Shown piece after piece: positions 8,137 to 15,460 of a stretch of DNA of 64,000 nt (its first letter is position 1; every line of letters begins with the position of its first letter). A program made the position numbers and the translations under genes. A model generated the notes under the pieces. It was not told where the DNA came from and did no database searches. It saw nothing but the letters and a program-made list of their open reading frames with translations. Source of the stretch: Belnapia sp. F-4-1 (lineage in GTDB: Bacteria; Pseudomonadota; Alphaproteobacteria; Acetobacterales; Acetobacteraceae). The stretch lies in the NCBI RefSeq assembly GCF_000802185.1, contig NZ_KN676113.1, forward strand, positions 5,327,053 through 5,391,052, written 5' to 3'.

Positions 8137-9200
8137 AGCTCGGGCTCTCGATCGGATATTCAAAGGCGCAGCTGGACGTGCCTGTCGCGCTCGTCCAGCG
8201 GGCGGAGGAGCTTGGCTACGACTCCGTCTGGACGGCGGAGGCCTATGGGTCGGACGCGGTCTCGCCGCTGGCCTATCTGGCGGCGGTGACGAAGCGCATC
8301 AAGCTTGGGACCGGGGTGATGCAGCTCGCCGCGCGGACGCCGGCCAATGCGGCGATGTGCGCAGGCACGGTGGACAGCCTCGCGGGCGGCGGGCGGTTCA
8401 TCGCCGGGCTCGGCGTCAGCGGGCCGCAGATCGTCGAGGGCTGGTACGGCCAGCCGTGGGGCAAGCCCTACTACCGGGTGAAGGACTATGTGGCGATCAT
8501 GCGGAAGATCTGGGCGCGCGAGGCGCCAGTGACGCATGACGGGCCGGAGATCCCCCTGCCCTATACCGGGCCCGGCGCACTCGGCATCGGCAAGCCGCTG
8601 AAGTCGATCCTGCACATGAACCCCGCCATCCCCGTCTATCTGGGCACGGAGACGGATGCGATGGTGCGGCTGACCGGCGAGATCGCCGATGGCTGGCTGG
8701 CGCTCGGCTTCGTGCCCGGCACCATCGGGCATTTCCAGCCGCTGCTGGAGGAAGGGTTCCGCCGTGCCGAAAAGGCGACGGGCAGGCCGAAGACGCGGGC
8801 GGACTTCACCATCCAGGCCAGCGCGCATGTCGAGGTTTCGGACGACGTGCGCGGGGCGCTGGCGAAGCTGAAGCCGGAGATCGCGCTCTATGTCGGCGGC
8901 ATGGGACACAAGGACAAGAATTTCCACCGCGACATGATGGAGCGGCGCGGCTTCGGCGAGGCCGCGGCGCGCATCCAGGAGCTCTACCTCGCCGGGCGGA
9001 AGGAGGAGGCGATCGCCGCCGTGCCGGACGATTGGGTGGACATGAAGTCGCTGGTCGGCCCGCCGGCGCGGATCAAGGAGCGGTTCCGCGCCTGGGCGGA
9101 AAGCGGGGCGGATGCGCTCAATGTGCGGTCGCGCCAGCCGGCGGCGATCGAGGTCATGGCAGAGGCGGCGGGGCTGGCCCCGGCGGGAGGCGTGGCATGA
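8133..9200 (+). CDS. LLM-class flavin-dependent oxidoreductase (luciferase-like, F420-type subgroup)
   Basis: 355 residues, starting in the stop of the preceding gene (ATGA). The TIM-barrel luciferase-like pattern is clear: MKLGLSIGYSKAQLDVPVAL, RAEELGYDSVWTAEAYGSDA, KRIKLGTGVMQLAARTPA, then GRFIAGLGVSGPQIVEGWYG and the late TGEIADGWLALGFVPG segment. The family uses FMN or F420 to oxidise or reduce small organics. The sequence resembles the Rv3520c-type F420 subgroup, but FMN use is equally possible from sequence alone. The gene overlaps the enoyl-CoA hydratase gene, which suggests a shared catabolic route. Confidence 0.88.
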   Translation: MKLGLSIGYSKAQLDVPVALVQRAEELGYDSVWTAEAYGSDAVSPLAYLAAVTKRIKLGTGVMQLAARTPANAAMCAGTVDSLAGGGRFIAGLGVSGPQIVEGWYGQPWGKPYYRVKDYVAIMRKIWAREAPVTHDGPEIPLPYTGPGALGIGKPLKSILHMNPAIPVYLGTETDAMVRLTGEIADGWLALGFVPGTIGHFQPLLEEGFRRAEKATGRPKTRADFTIQASAHVEVSDDVRGALAKLKPEIALYVGGMGHKDKNFHRDMMERRGFGEAAARIQELYLAGRKEEAIAAVPDDWVDMKSLVGPPARIKERFRAWAESGADALNVRSRQPAAIEVMAEAAGLAPAGGVA

Positions 9201-9973
9201 GCGATGCGGTGCTGTTCGAGATGGTGGAGCCGCATGTCGCGCTCGTCACCATCAACCGGCCCGAGGCACGGAATGCGGTGAATGCCGCGGTCAGCGCCGG
9301 GATGGAGGCTGCGGTCGACCGGGCGGAGGCGGACCCGGAGATCCGGGTCGTGGTGCTGACCGGGGCGGGGCCGCACGCCTTCTGCGCCGGGGCCGACCTC
9401 AAGGAGGTTTCGGCGGGACGGAGCACGGCACTGGCCGGGGCGAGGTATGGGTTCGGCGGCTTCGTCAAGGCGCCACGGACCAAGCTCTGGATCGCGGCGG
9501 CGCAGGGGCATGCGCTGGCGGGTGGGCTGGAGTTGCTGCTGGCCTGCGACATGGCCGTGGCGGCAGAGACGGCGACATTCGGCCTGCCGGAGGTGAAGCG
9601 GAGCCTGGTCGCCGCGGCGGGCGGGGTGTTCCGGCTTCCGCGGGCGCTGCCGAAGGCGATCGCCCTGCAGATGATCGCCACCGGGGAGCCGATACCGGCG
9701 GCGCTCGCCTTGCAGCATGGGCTGGTGAATGCGGTGGTGCCGCAGGGCGAGGTGCGGGAGGCGGCGCTGGACCTGGCGCGGCGCGTCACCGCCAATGCGC
9801 CGCTGGCGGTGCGGGAGAGCCTTGGCATCGCCCGGCAGGCGCTGGTGCTGGATGACGAGGCGCTTTGGGAGATGAGCCGCTCGGCGAGCGAGCGCATCAA
9901 GCAGACCGAGGACTTCCAGGAAGGCCCGAAGGCCTTCGTGGAGAAGCGCGCCCCCCGCTGGGTCGGGCGCTAG
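9197..9973 (+). CDS. Enoyl-CoA hydratase/isomerase (crotonase) family protein
   Basis: 258 residues, coupled to the LLM gene by ATGA. The crotonase fold is evident: oxyanion-hole segment AFCAGADLKE (61-70), AGGLELLLACDMAV with Glu112, and GLPEVKRSLVAAAGG with Glu132. Both glutamates match the catalytic pair of true enoyl-CoA hydratases, so trans-2-enoyl-CoA hydration is the best guess. The C-terminal EDFQEGPKAFVEKRAPRWVGR is typical. It is the last gene of the Grx-DinB/LLM/Ech operon. A palindromic extragenic element starts at its stop codon. Confidence 0.92.
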   Translation: MSDAVLFEMVEPHVALVTINRPEARNAVNAAVSAGMEAAVDRAEADPEIRVVVLTGAGPHAFCAGADLKEVSAGRSTALAGARYGFGGFVKAPRTKLWIAAAQGHALAGGLELLLACDMAVAAETATFGLPEVKRSLVAAAGGVFRLPRALPKAIALQMIATGEPIPAALALQHGLVNAVVPQGEVREAALDLARRVTANAPLAVRESLGIARQALVLDDEALWEMSRSASERIKQTEDFQEGPKAFVEKRAPRWVGR

Positions 9974-10073
9974 AGCATGATCGCCAAAGGCTGGAGCGGC
10001 CGGAGGCGTGAATCATGGGACGAAATGATTGCTTGGAGCAGGATCCTTGATCCAGTGATCGCGGGTCATGCTC
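9973..10073. repeat. Palindromic extragenic element (GAGCATGA...TCATGCTC)
   Basis: Outer arms GAGCATGA (9973-9980) and TCATGCTC (10066-10073) are perfect inverted repeats 85 nt apart. Inside lie two further perfect hairpins, AATCAT/ATGATT (around 10011-10030) and GGATC-CTT-GATCC (10041-10053). Elements bounded by GAGCATGATC-type arms are common as dispersed intergenic repeats in Rhizobiales and other alphaproteobacteria. This looks like a member, but only one copy is seen here, so the repeat status is inference. Confidence 0.55.
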
Positions 10074-10157
10074 CAGGCACGGACCGGTCCAGACCGGGTT
10101 TCGGCCTGACGGGAAGGGTTCGGGGAGGGCAAAGCCCTTCCTGACAGGGAGGAAACA

Positions 10158-11108
10158 ATGAAGCGCAGAACGCTCATCGCCGGGATGGCGCTCGCCACGC
10201 CTGCCCTGGCCCAGGCGGATCGCTGGCCGAGCCGGGAGATCAGCCTCGTCACCGGCTTCGGGCCCGGCGGCGGCACGGATGTGGTGGCCCGCGCCATCGC
10301 CGCGCATATGGAGAAGACGCTTGGCGTCGCCATCCCCGTGCGGAACACGCCGGGGGCAGGCGGAACCTTGGGGCCGGGGCGGATCGCGCAGTCGCGGCCG
10401 GATGGCTATACCTTTGGCCTTGTTGGGCTTTCGGCGCTGGTGGTGGCTCCGCTGACCATGGACCTGCCCTACAAGCCCTGGGAAAGCTTCGACTTCCTCG
10501 GCTGCACCTCGGAGCTGCGGGTCGGCCTGCCGGTCGGTCCCTCCATGCCGAATGTCCGCACGCTGCAGGATTTCATCGCGGAGGGGCGGCGGCGGACGAT
10601 CACGGTCGCCAGCACCAACCCAGGCTCGGCGGTCAGCTTCTTCGACTTGGCGCGGCTGGCGGGCATCCAGATCAGCTACGTGCCCTTCGGCAGCATCACC
10701 GAGGCGGCGAGCCAGGTGGCCGGCGGGCATGTGGATACCTATTCCGGCACATCCGAGATGATCGGGCTGGTGCGGGGTGGGCAGCTCCGGATGCTGGCGA
10801 GCGCGAGCGTCGATCGCTGGCCGGACTTTCCCGAGGTACCGACGCTGATCGAGCAGGGCTACGAGACGGCGACCCGGCAGCTCATCATCTGGGCCGGGCC
10901 GGCGGGGCTGCCGGCACCGATCCGCGAGCGGCTGGAGGCGGCGCTGATGGCGGCGGCGCGGGACCCGGAGGTGCAGGCGCGGCAAGCGGCGGGCGGCATC
11001 GCCAGCCGTGTCATCGAGGGCGCCCGCACCCTGGCCGAGATCCGCCAGGTGCAGCCGGGGGTGGAGGCGGCGCTGGTCGCCTCCGGCATGAGCCGGAAGC
11101 GAAGCTGA
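10158..11108 (+). CDS. Tripartite tricarboxylate transporter (Bug) family substrate-binding protein
   Basis: 316 residues; ATG 10158 follows GGAGGAAAC. The signal peptide MKRRTLIAGMALATPALA is cleaved near residue 20. The mature start RWPSREISLVTGFGPGGGTD and the loops IPVRNTPGAGGTLGPGRIAQ and IQISYVPFGSITEAASQVAG are hallmarks of Bug/TctC periplasmic receptors, which bind small carboxylates. No TctAB membrane genes are adjacent, as is usual for the many orphan Bug proteins of these bacteria. A preceding palindromic element separates it from the Ech gene. Its stop directly abuts the stop of convergent tspO (11108/11109). Confidence 0.92.
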   Translation: MKRRTLIAGMALATPALAQADRWPSREISLVTGFGPGGGTDVVARAIAAHMEKTLGVAIPVRNTPGAGGTLGPGRIAQSRPDGYTFGLVGLSALVVAPLTMDLPYKPWESFDFLGCTSELRVGLPVGPSMPNVRTLQDFIAEGRRRTITVASTNPGSAVSFFDLARLAGIQISYVPFGSITEAASQVAGGHVDTYSGTSEMIGLVRGGQLRMLASASVDRWPDFPEVPTLIEQGYETATRQLIIWAGPAGLPAPIRERLEAALMAAARDPEVQARQAAGGIASRVIEGARTLAEIRQVQPGVEAALVASGMSRKRS

Positions 11109-11573
11109 TCAGGCGGCGCGCGGGTTGCGCTGCCAGATCGCGTAGTTCAGCGCGCCGGCGAAGGTGACCCAGGCAAGGTAGGGGGCCATCAGCCAGGCCG
11201 CGGTGGCGCTGACCGGTGCGAAGAGCAGAATACAGCCGAGGATGGAGAGCCAAAGCAGCACCAGCTCGGCGAAGGCGAGGTCCGGGCGCTTCATTCCGAA
11301 GAAGATGCCGGACCAGGCGGCGTTCAGCACCAGCTGCACGGCATAAAGGCCAAGCGCGGGGATGAAGCCGGCCTCTCGCCAGACCAGCCAGCCGGCGATG
11401 GCGATCAGGATGTAGAGCACCGTCCAGGCTGGGGCGAAGACCCAGTTGGGCGGGTTCCAGCTCGGCTTGGCCAGCCGCTCGTACCAGTTGTCCGGGCGGA
11501 AGACCGCGCCGGAGCAGGCGACGAGGAAGCAGGCGGCAAGGAAGCCGATCAGGGCGAGGGTGTTGGCGCTCAT
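11109..11573 (-). CDS. tspO: TspO/MBR family membrane protein
   Basis: 154 residues with five predicted membrane helices, the size and topology of bacterial TspO. Diagnostic aromatic motifs are present: WYERLAKPSWNPPNWVFAPA, WTVLYILIAIAGWLVW, NAAWSGIFFG and PYLAWVTFAGALNYAIWQRN. TspO proteins bind porphyrins and modulate tetrapyrrole or oxidative-stress responses in alphaproteobacteria such as Rhodobacter. Stop codons of tspO and the Bug gene are adjacent, so no separate terminator exists between them. Confidence 0.93.
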   Translation of the reverse strand: MSANTLALIGFLAACFLVACSGAVFRPDNWYERLAKPSWNPPNWVFAPAWTVLYILIAIAGWLVWREAGFIPALGLYAVQLVLNAAWSGIFFGMKRPDLAFAELVLLWLSILGCILLFAPVSATAAWLMAPYLAWVTFAGALNYAIWQRNPRAA

Positions 11574-11659
11574 GCGGCGAGCTTAGCGCAAGCGGGGCGG
11601 AACGGTTGCCCCCTCCCCTCGCCCCGGCCATGCTCACGCCGGATTGGGAGGATGTGCGT

Positions 11660-12679
11660 ATGGGCGAGGCGCCTGAATTCGAGGCCGCGCGGCTGGATGA
11701 CTTCCTGCGGAGCGCCATCCCGGGGCTGCAGGGGGAGATGGCAGTCGAGCGCATCTCAGGCGGGCAGTCCAACCCGACCTTCTTCGTGACCTATGCGAAC
11801 CGCCGGTTGGTGCTGCGGAAGAAGCCGCCGGGCGAGGTGCTGCCCTCGGCCCATGCCGTCGACCGGGAGGCGCGCGTGCTGCGAGCGCTGGCGGGCAGCG
11901 CGGTGCCGGTGCCGCCGGTGGTGCTCTTCCACGAGGGGGCGGAAGTGGTGGGGACGCCCTTCTACGTCATGGAGCGCGTCGCGGGCCGGGTTTTCGGCAC
12001 CTGCGACCTGCCGGGGGCGGCCGTCGCGGAGCGGCGGGCGATGTACCTCTCCTTCGCCGAGACGCTGGCGCGGCTGCACGACGCGGACTGGCAGGCGGCA
12101 GGGCTGGAGGGCTTCGGGCGGCCGGGCAACTACTTCGAGCGGCAGGTCGGGCGCTGGACCAGGCAGTGGGAGGGGCAGCGCTTCCGCGACATTCCGGAAC
12201 TCGCCAAGCTGGCGGGGTGGGTCGCGGCGCACATCCCGCCCGATGACGGCGAGGCGAGCATCGTCCATGGCGACTACCGGCCGGGCAACGTGATGTTTGC
12301 GCCCAACGGGCCGCAGGTGGTGGCGGTGCTGGATTGGGAGCTCTCGACCATCGGGCATCCGCTGGCCGACCTCGCCTTCAGCACCATCCCCTGGCGGAGC
12401 ACGCCGGAGGAGTATGGCGGCATGCGGGGGCTCGACCTCGCGGCGCTCGGGATCCCGGGCGAGGAGGAGTATGTGGCGCATTACTACGCCTGCCGCCGGA
12501 CGCCGGCGCCGCGGCTGGAGCCCTTCCACCGGGCCTTCGCCATGTTCCGCTTCGCGGTGATCTTCGAGGGGATCGCGGTGCGGGCGCGGACGGGGACGGC
12601 GGCCTCGGCGGATGCGCTGACGGTGGGCGACCTGTCCATCGCCTTTGCCCGGCGCGGGCTGGAATGCATCGAAGGGTAG
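11660..12679 (+). CDS. Phosphotransferase (APH/ACAD10-like kinase) family protein
   Basis: 339 residues. ATG 11660 is chosen because GGGAGG sits eight bases upstream; ATG 11630 and TTG 11606 are in frame. The APH fold is supported by ISGGQSNPTFFV (nucleotide loop), the Brenner motif HGDYRPGN (203-210, catalytic Asp205) and VLDWELSTIGHPLADLA (Mg-binding Asp225). This subgroup resembles the kinase domain of human ACAD10 and actinobacterial proteins linked to acyl-CoA metabolism rather than aminoglycoside resistance; a hydroxyacyl substrate is inferred from family only. It converges on the ETF-QO gene across a strong hairpin. Confidence 0.88.
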   Translation: MGEAPEFEAARLDDFLRSAIPGLQGEMAVERISGGQSNPTFFVTYANRRLVLRKKPPGEVLPSAHAVDREARVLRALAGSAVPVPPVVLFHEGAEVVGTPFYVMERVAGRVFGTCDLPGAAVAERRAMYLSFAETLARLHDADWQAAGLEGFGRPGNYFERQVGRWTRQWEGQRFRDIPELAKLAGWVAAHIPPDDGEASIVHGDYRPGNVMFAPNGPQVVAVLDWELSTIGHPLADLAFSTIPWRSTPEEYGGMRGLDLAALGIPGEEEYVAHYYACRRTPAPRLEPFHRAFAMFRFAVIFEGIAVRARTGTAASADALTVGDLSIAFARRGLECIEG

Positions 12680-12702
12680 CGGCGCCCGAAGGTGCCGCTA
12701 CC
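12675..12702. terminator. Bidirectional hairpin between convergent genes
   Basis: GGTAGCGGC (12675-12683) and GCCGCTACC (12694-12702) are perfect 9-bp arms with a 10-nt loop. The left arm contains the phosphotransferase stop codon, and the ETF-QO stop lies 8 nt further right. There is no strong T-run, but the placement between convergent genes favours transcription termination on both strands. Confidence 0.6.
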
Positions 12703-12710
12703 CTGCTCCG

Positions 12711-14414
12711 TCACATCCCGCCGATATAGTTCGGCCCGCCGCCGCCCTCCGGCGTGCGCCAGTCGATGTTCTGCGTCGGGTCCTTGATGTCGCAGGTTTT
12801 GCAGTGGACGCAGTTCTGCGCGTTGATGACGAGGCGCGCGCCGCCGTCGCCCGCCTCGACATCGCCGCCGGGGCCGGTGGCCTCGGGATCCGGCGTGCCC
12901 TTCAACTCGCGCTCCGCATCCGGCCCGACCGCCTCGTAGACCGCTGCCGGGCAGTAGCGGCTCTCGGGGCTGCGGAACTGGTCCCAGTTCACGCCTTTCC
13001 AGCGGTCCGGGTCACGGAGCTGGAGGTGGGCGGGCTGGTTTTCCTCATGGTTGGTGTTGGAGAGGAAGACCGAGGAAAGGCGGTCGAAGGTCAGCACGCC
13101 ATCCGGCTTCGGATACACGATGCGCTTGGCCTGGCTCGCAGGCTTCAGCGTCTCGTGGTCGGCATGGTGCGGCCAGGTCCAGGGGGCCTTGCCGCGGAAG
13201 ACGTAGGTGTCGAGCGCCGCATTGGCGAGGCCGCCCCAGAAGCCGTACTTGGCGAAGCCCGGGCGGATGTTGCGGACGCCTTTCAGCTCCTCCCAGACCC
13301 AGCTCGCCTCGAGCGCGGTGGGGTAGCTGTCGAGCACCGGCACGCGCGTCTCCTCCGCGATCGCCGCGGCGGCAGCCTCGGCGGCGAGCATGCCGGTCTT
13401 CATGCTGGTATGCGTGCCCTTGATCTTCGGCACGTTGAGGAAGCCGGCGCAGTCGCCGATCAGCGCGCCGCCCGGAAAGACCAGCTTCGGGATGGCCTGG
13501 AAGCCGCCCTCGTTCAGCGCCCGCGCCCCGTAGGCCACGCGCTTGCCGCCCTCCAGCATCTTCCGCACCTCGGGGTGCGTCTTGAAGCGCTGGAACTCGT
13601 CGAAGGGCGATAGCCAGGGATTGGAGTAGTCGAGGCCGACGACGAAGCCGATGGAGACCAGGTTCTCGCCCAGCATGTAGAGCCAGGAGCCGCCATAGGT
13701 GTCCGAGGTCAGCGGCCACCCCGTCGAGTGCCAGACGAGGCCGGGCTTGTGGTTCTCCTTCGGGATCTCCCACAGCTCCTTCATCCCGAGCGCGTAGGTC
13801 TGCGGGGCGACGCCCTGGCGCAGGTCGTAGCGCTCGAAGAGCTGCTTGGTGAGCGAGCCGCGGCAGCCTTCGGCGAAGAGGGTGTAGCTGGCGCGCAGCT
13901 CCATCCCCGGCTCGTAGGCCAGGCCCTTGGTGCCATCCTTCTGGATGCCGGCGACGCCGGCAACGACGCCCTTCACCTGCCCGTCCTCGATGATCGTCTC
14001 GGAGGCGGCGAAGCCCGGATAAATCTCGACGCCCAGCGCCTCGGCCTTGGCGCCGAGCCAACGGCAGACATTGCCGAGCGAGACGATGTAATTGCCATGG
14101 TTGTTCATCTGCGGCGGCGTCGGCAGCTTCACCGCGCGGGTCGCCGTCAGCAGCATGAAGCGGTCGTCGGTCGCGGGCGTCGCCAGCGCCGGCGGGTCCT
14201 CGCGCCAGTCGGGCAGCAACTCGTCGAGGGCCCGGATTTCGAGCACCGCGCCCGACAGGGTGTGGGCGCCGATCTCGCTGCCCTTCTCGACCAGGCAGAC
14301 CGTGGCATCGGGCGCGACCTGCTTCAGCCGGATCGCGGCGGCGAGGCCAGCGGGCCCTCCTCCCACGATCAGGACGTCGAATTCCATTGCCTCGCGCTCT
14401 TCGGCACCGGACAT
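12711..14414 (-). CDS. Electron transfer flavoprotein-ubiquinone oxidoreductase
   Basis: 567 residues; the start at 14414 follows AGGAGG. It begins with the FAD-binding motif FDVLIVGGGPAGLAAAIRLK. The C-terminal 4Fe-4S domain supplies Cys488 (SRYCPAA) and Cys535, Cys538, Cys541 (NCVHCKTCDIKDPTQNI), and ends GGGGPNYIGGM as is typical. The enzyme is membrane-associated and passes electrons from ETF, fed by acyl-CoA and amino-acid dehydrogenases, into ubiquinone. Length matches the family (about 540-570). No etfAB is adjacent. It diverges from the uracil-DNA glycosylase gene across 94 nt, which must hold both promoters. Confidence 0.96.
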   Translation of the reverse strand: MSGAEEREAMEFDVLIVGGGPAGLAAAIRLKQVAPDATVCLVEKGSEIGAHTLSGAVLEIRALDELLPDWREDPPALATPATDDRFMLLTATRAVKLPTPPQMNNHGNYIVSLGNVCRWLGAKAEALGVEIYPGFAASETIIEDGQVKGVVAGVAGIQKDGTKGLAYEPGMELRASYTLFAEGCRGSLTKQLFERYDLRQGVAPQTYALGMKELWEIPKENHKPGLVWHSTGWPLTSDTYGGSWLYMLGENLVSIGFVVGLDYSNPWLSPFDEFQRFKTHPEVRKMLEGGKRVAYGARALNEGGFQAIPKLVFPGGALIGDCAGFLNVPKIKGTHTSMKTGMLAAEAAAAAIAEETRVPVLDSYPTALEASWVWEELKGVRNIRPGFAKYGFWGGLANAALDTYVFRGKAPWTWPHHADHETLKPASQAKRIVYPKPDGVLTFDRLSSVFLSNTNHEENQPAHLQLRDPDRWKGVNWDQFRSPESRYCPAAVYEAVGPDAERELKGTPDPEATGPGGDVEAGDGGARLVINAQNCVHCKTCDIKDPTQNIDWRTPEGGGGPNYIGGM

Positions 14415-14508
14415 GCCTGGCTCCTCCTGGTTCGCCCTCGCATGTAGCGTCGCTTCGGGTTGCACGGAACCCCGGGGGCAGGAATATAGGCCGTTGACGG
14501 GGGCGCGG

Positions 14509-15324
14509 ATGGAGGCGGAGACACAGGAAGCGCTGATCGCGGCCCTCAGGCTCCAGCTCGACTGGGGCGTGGACGAGGCGCTGGACGCGGAGCCGCACGA
14601 CCGGGCAGCGCGGCTGCCGGAACGTCCCGAGGCGCCGGCAGCGCGTGCCCCCTTCCCGGCTCCTGGCTCCTCCCCTGCCCCATTGCGGGCGCAGCCGCAA
14701 CTCCTGCCGGCGAGCCTGGCAGGGACCCGGGCGCAGGCCTTGGCGGCCGGGGCCGACAGCCTGCCAGCGTTGCGCGAGGCCATGGCGCAGTTCGAGGGCA
14801 GCCCGCTCAAGGAGACGGCGATGAACCTCGTCTTCGCCGATGGCGTGGCGGAGAGCGGGCTGATGTTCATCGGCGAGGCGCCGGGGGCGGACGAGGACCG
14901 GCTGGGCCGGCCCTTCGTCGGCGTCTCCGGGCAGTTGCTCGACCGGATGCTGGCCTCGGTCGGGCTTAGCCGGGAGCGGGACTTCTACATCACCAACATC
15001 CTGCCCTTCCGCCCGCCCGGCAACCGGACGCCGACCGATGCGGAGATCGCGCTCTTCCTGCCCTTCATCCTGCGGCATATCGAGCTGGCCCGGCCGCGGC
15101 TGCTGGTGCTGCTGGGCGGCGTTTCGGCCAAGGCGCTGCTGCGCTCGCGGGAAGGCATCACGCGGCTACGCGGACGTTGGCATCAAGTAACGACCAATGA
15201 AGAACAAGCCTTGCCGGCGCTCGCCACCCTCCATCCAGCCTATCTGCTGCGCACACCCACGGCCAAGCGCGAGGCCTGGAACGACCTGCTGATGCTGCGA
15301 CGGAAAATCGACGGCAAAGATTAG
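14509..15324 (+). CDS. Uracil-DNA glycosylase superfamily protein (family 4-like) without cysteines
   Basis: 271 residues. The glycosylase core is clear: FIGEAPGADEDRLGRPFVGV (120-139), ITNILPFRPPGNRTPT (161-176), LLVLLGGVSAKALL and the late HPAYLLR loop (242-248). Family 4 enzymes carry a 4Fe-4S cluster on four cysteines, but this protein has no cysteine at all: the CxL/GC position reads GSPL (97-100), the KCRPPGNR position PFRPPGNR, and the CxPxL position LFLPFIL. It therefore belongs to a cluster-free branch or has lost the cluster. Residues about 28-75 are a Pro/Ala-rich linker. The role is removal of uracil from DNA. ATG 14509 is the first good start after the divergent promoter region. 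Confidence 0.85.
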   Translation: MEAETQEALIAALRLQLDWGVDEALDAEPHDRAARLPERPEAPAARAPFPAPGSSPAPLRAQPQLLPASLAGTRAQALAAGADSLPALREAMAQFEGSPLKETAMNLVFADGVAESGLMFIGEAPGADEDRLGRPFVGVSGQLLDRMLASVGLSRERDFYITNILPFRPPGNRTPTDAEIALFLPFILRHIELARPRLLVLLGGVSAKALLRSREGITRLRGRWHQVTTNEEQALPALATLHPAYLLRTPTAKREAWNDLLMLRRKIDGKD

Positions 15325-15343
15325 ATGCCAACGGATTTGTTAT

Positions 15344-15366
15344 ACATGCCAGTGGCCATGGCATGT
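15344..15366. repeat. Perfect inverted repeat ACATGCCA-N7-TGGCATGT
   Basis: Eight-base perfect arms (15344-15351 and 15359-15366) begin 19 nt after the glycosylase stop and lie about 95 nt before the lytic transglycosylase start. No T-run follows. It could be a terminator-like hairpin or an operator for the downstream gene. Confidence 0.45.
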
Positions 15367-15460
15367 CGGGCAATTCACTCCCAGGTGGAACGTATCTCAT
15401 CCTGATACCGCAATTGAGGGGTTGCGCTTCAGTGCTCGCGACCGCTAACGGGAACGTGCC

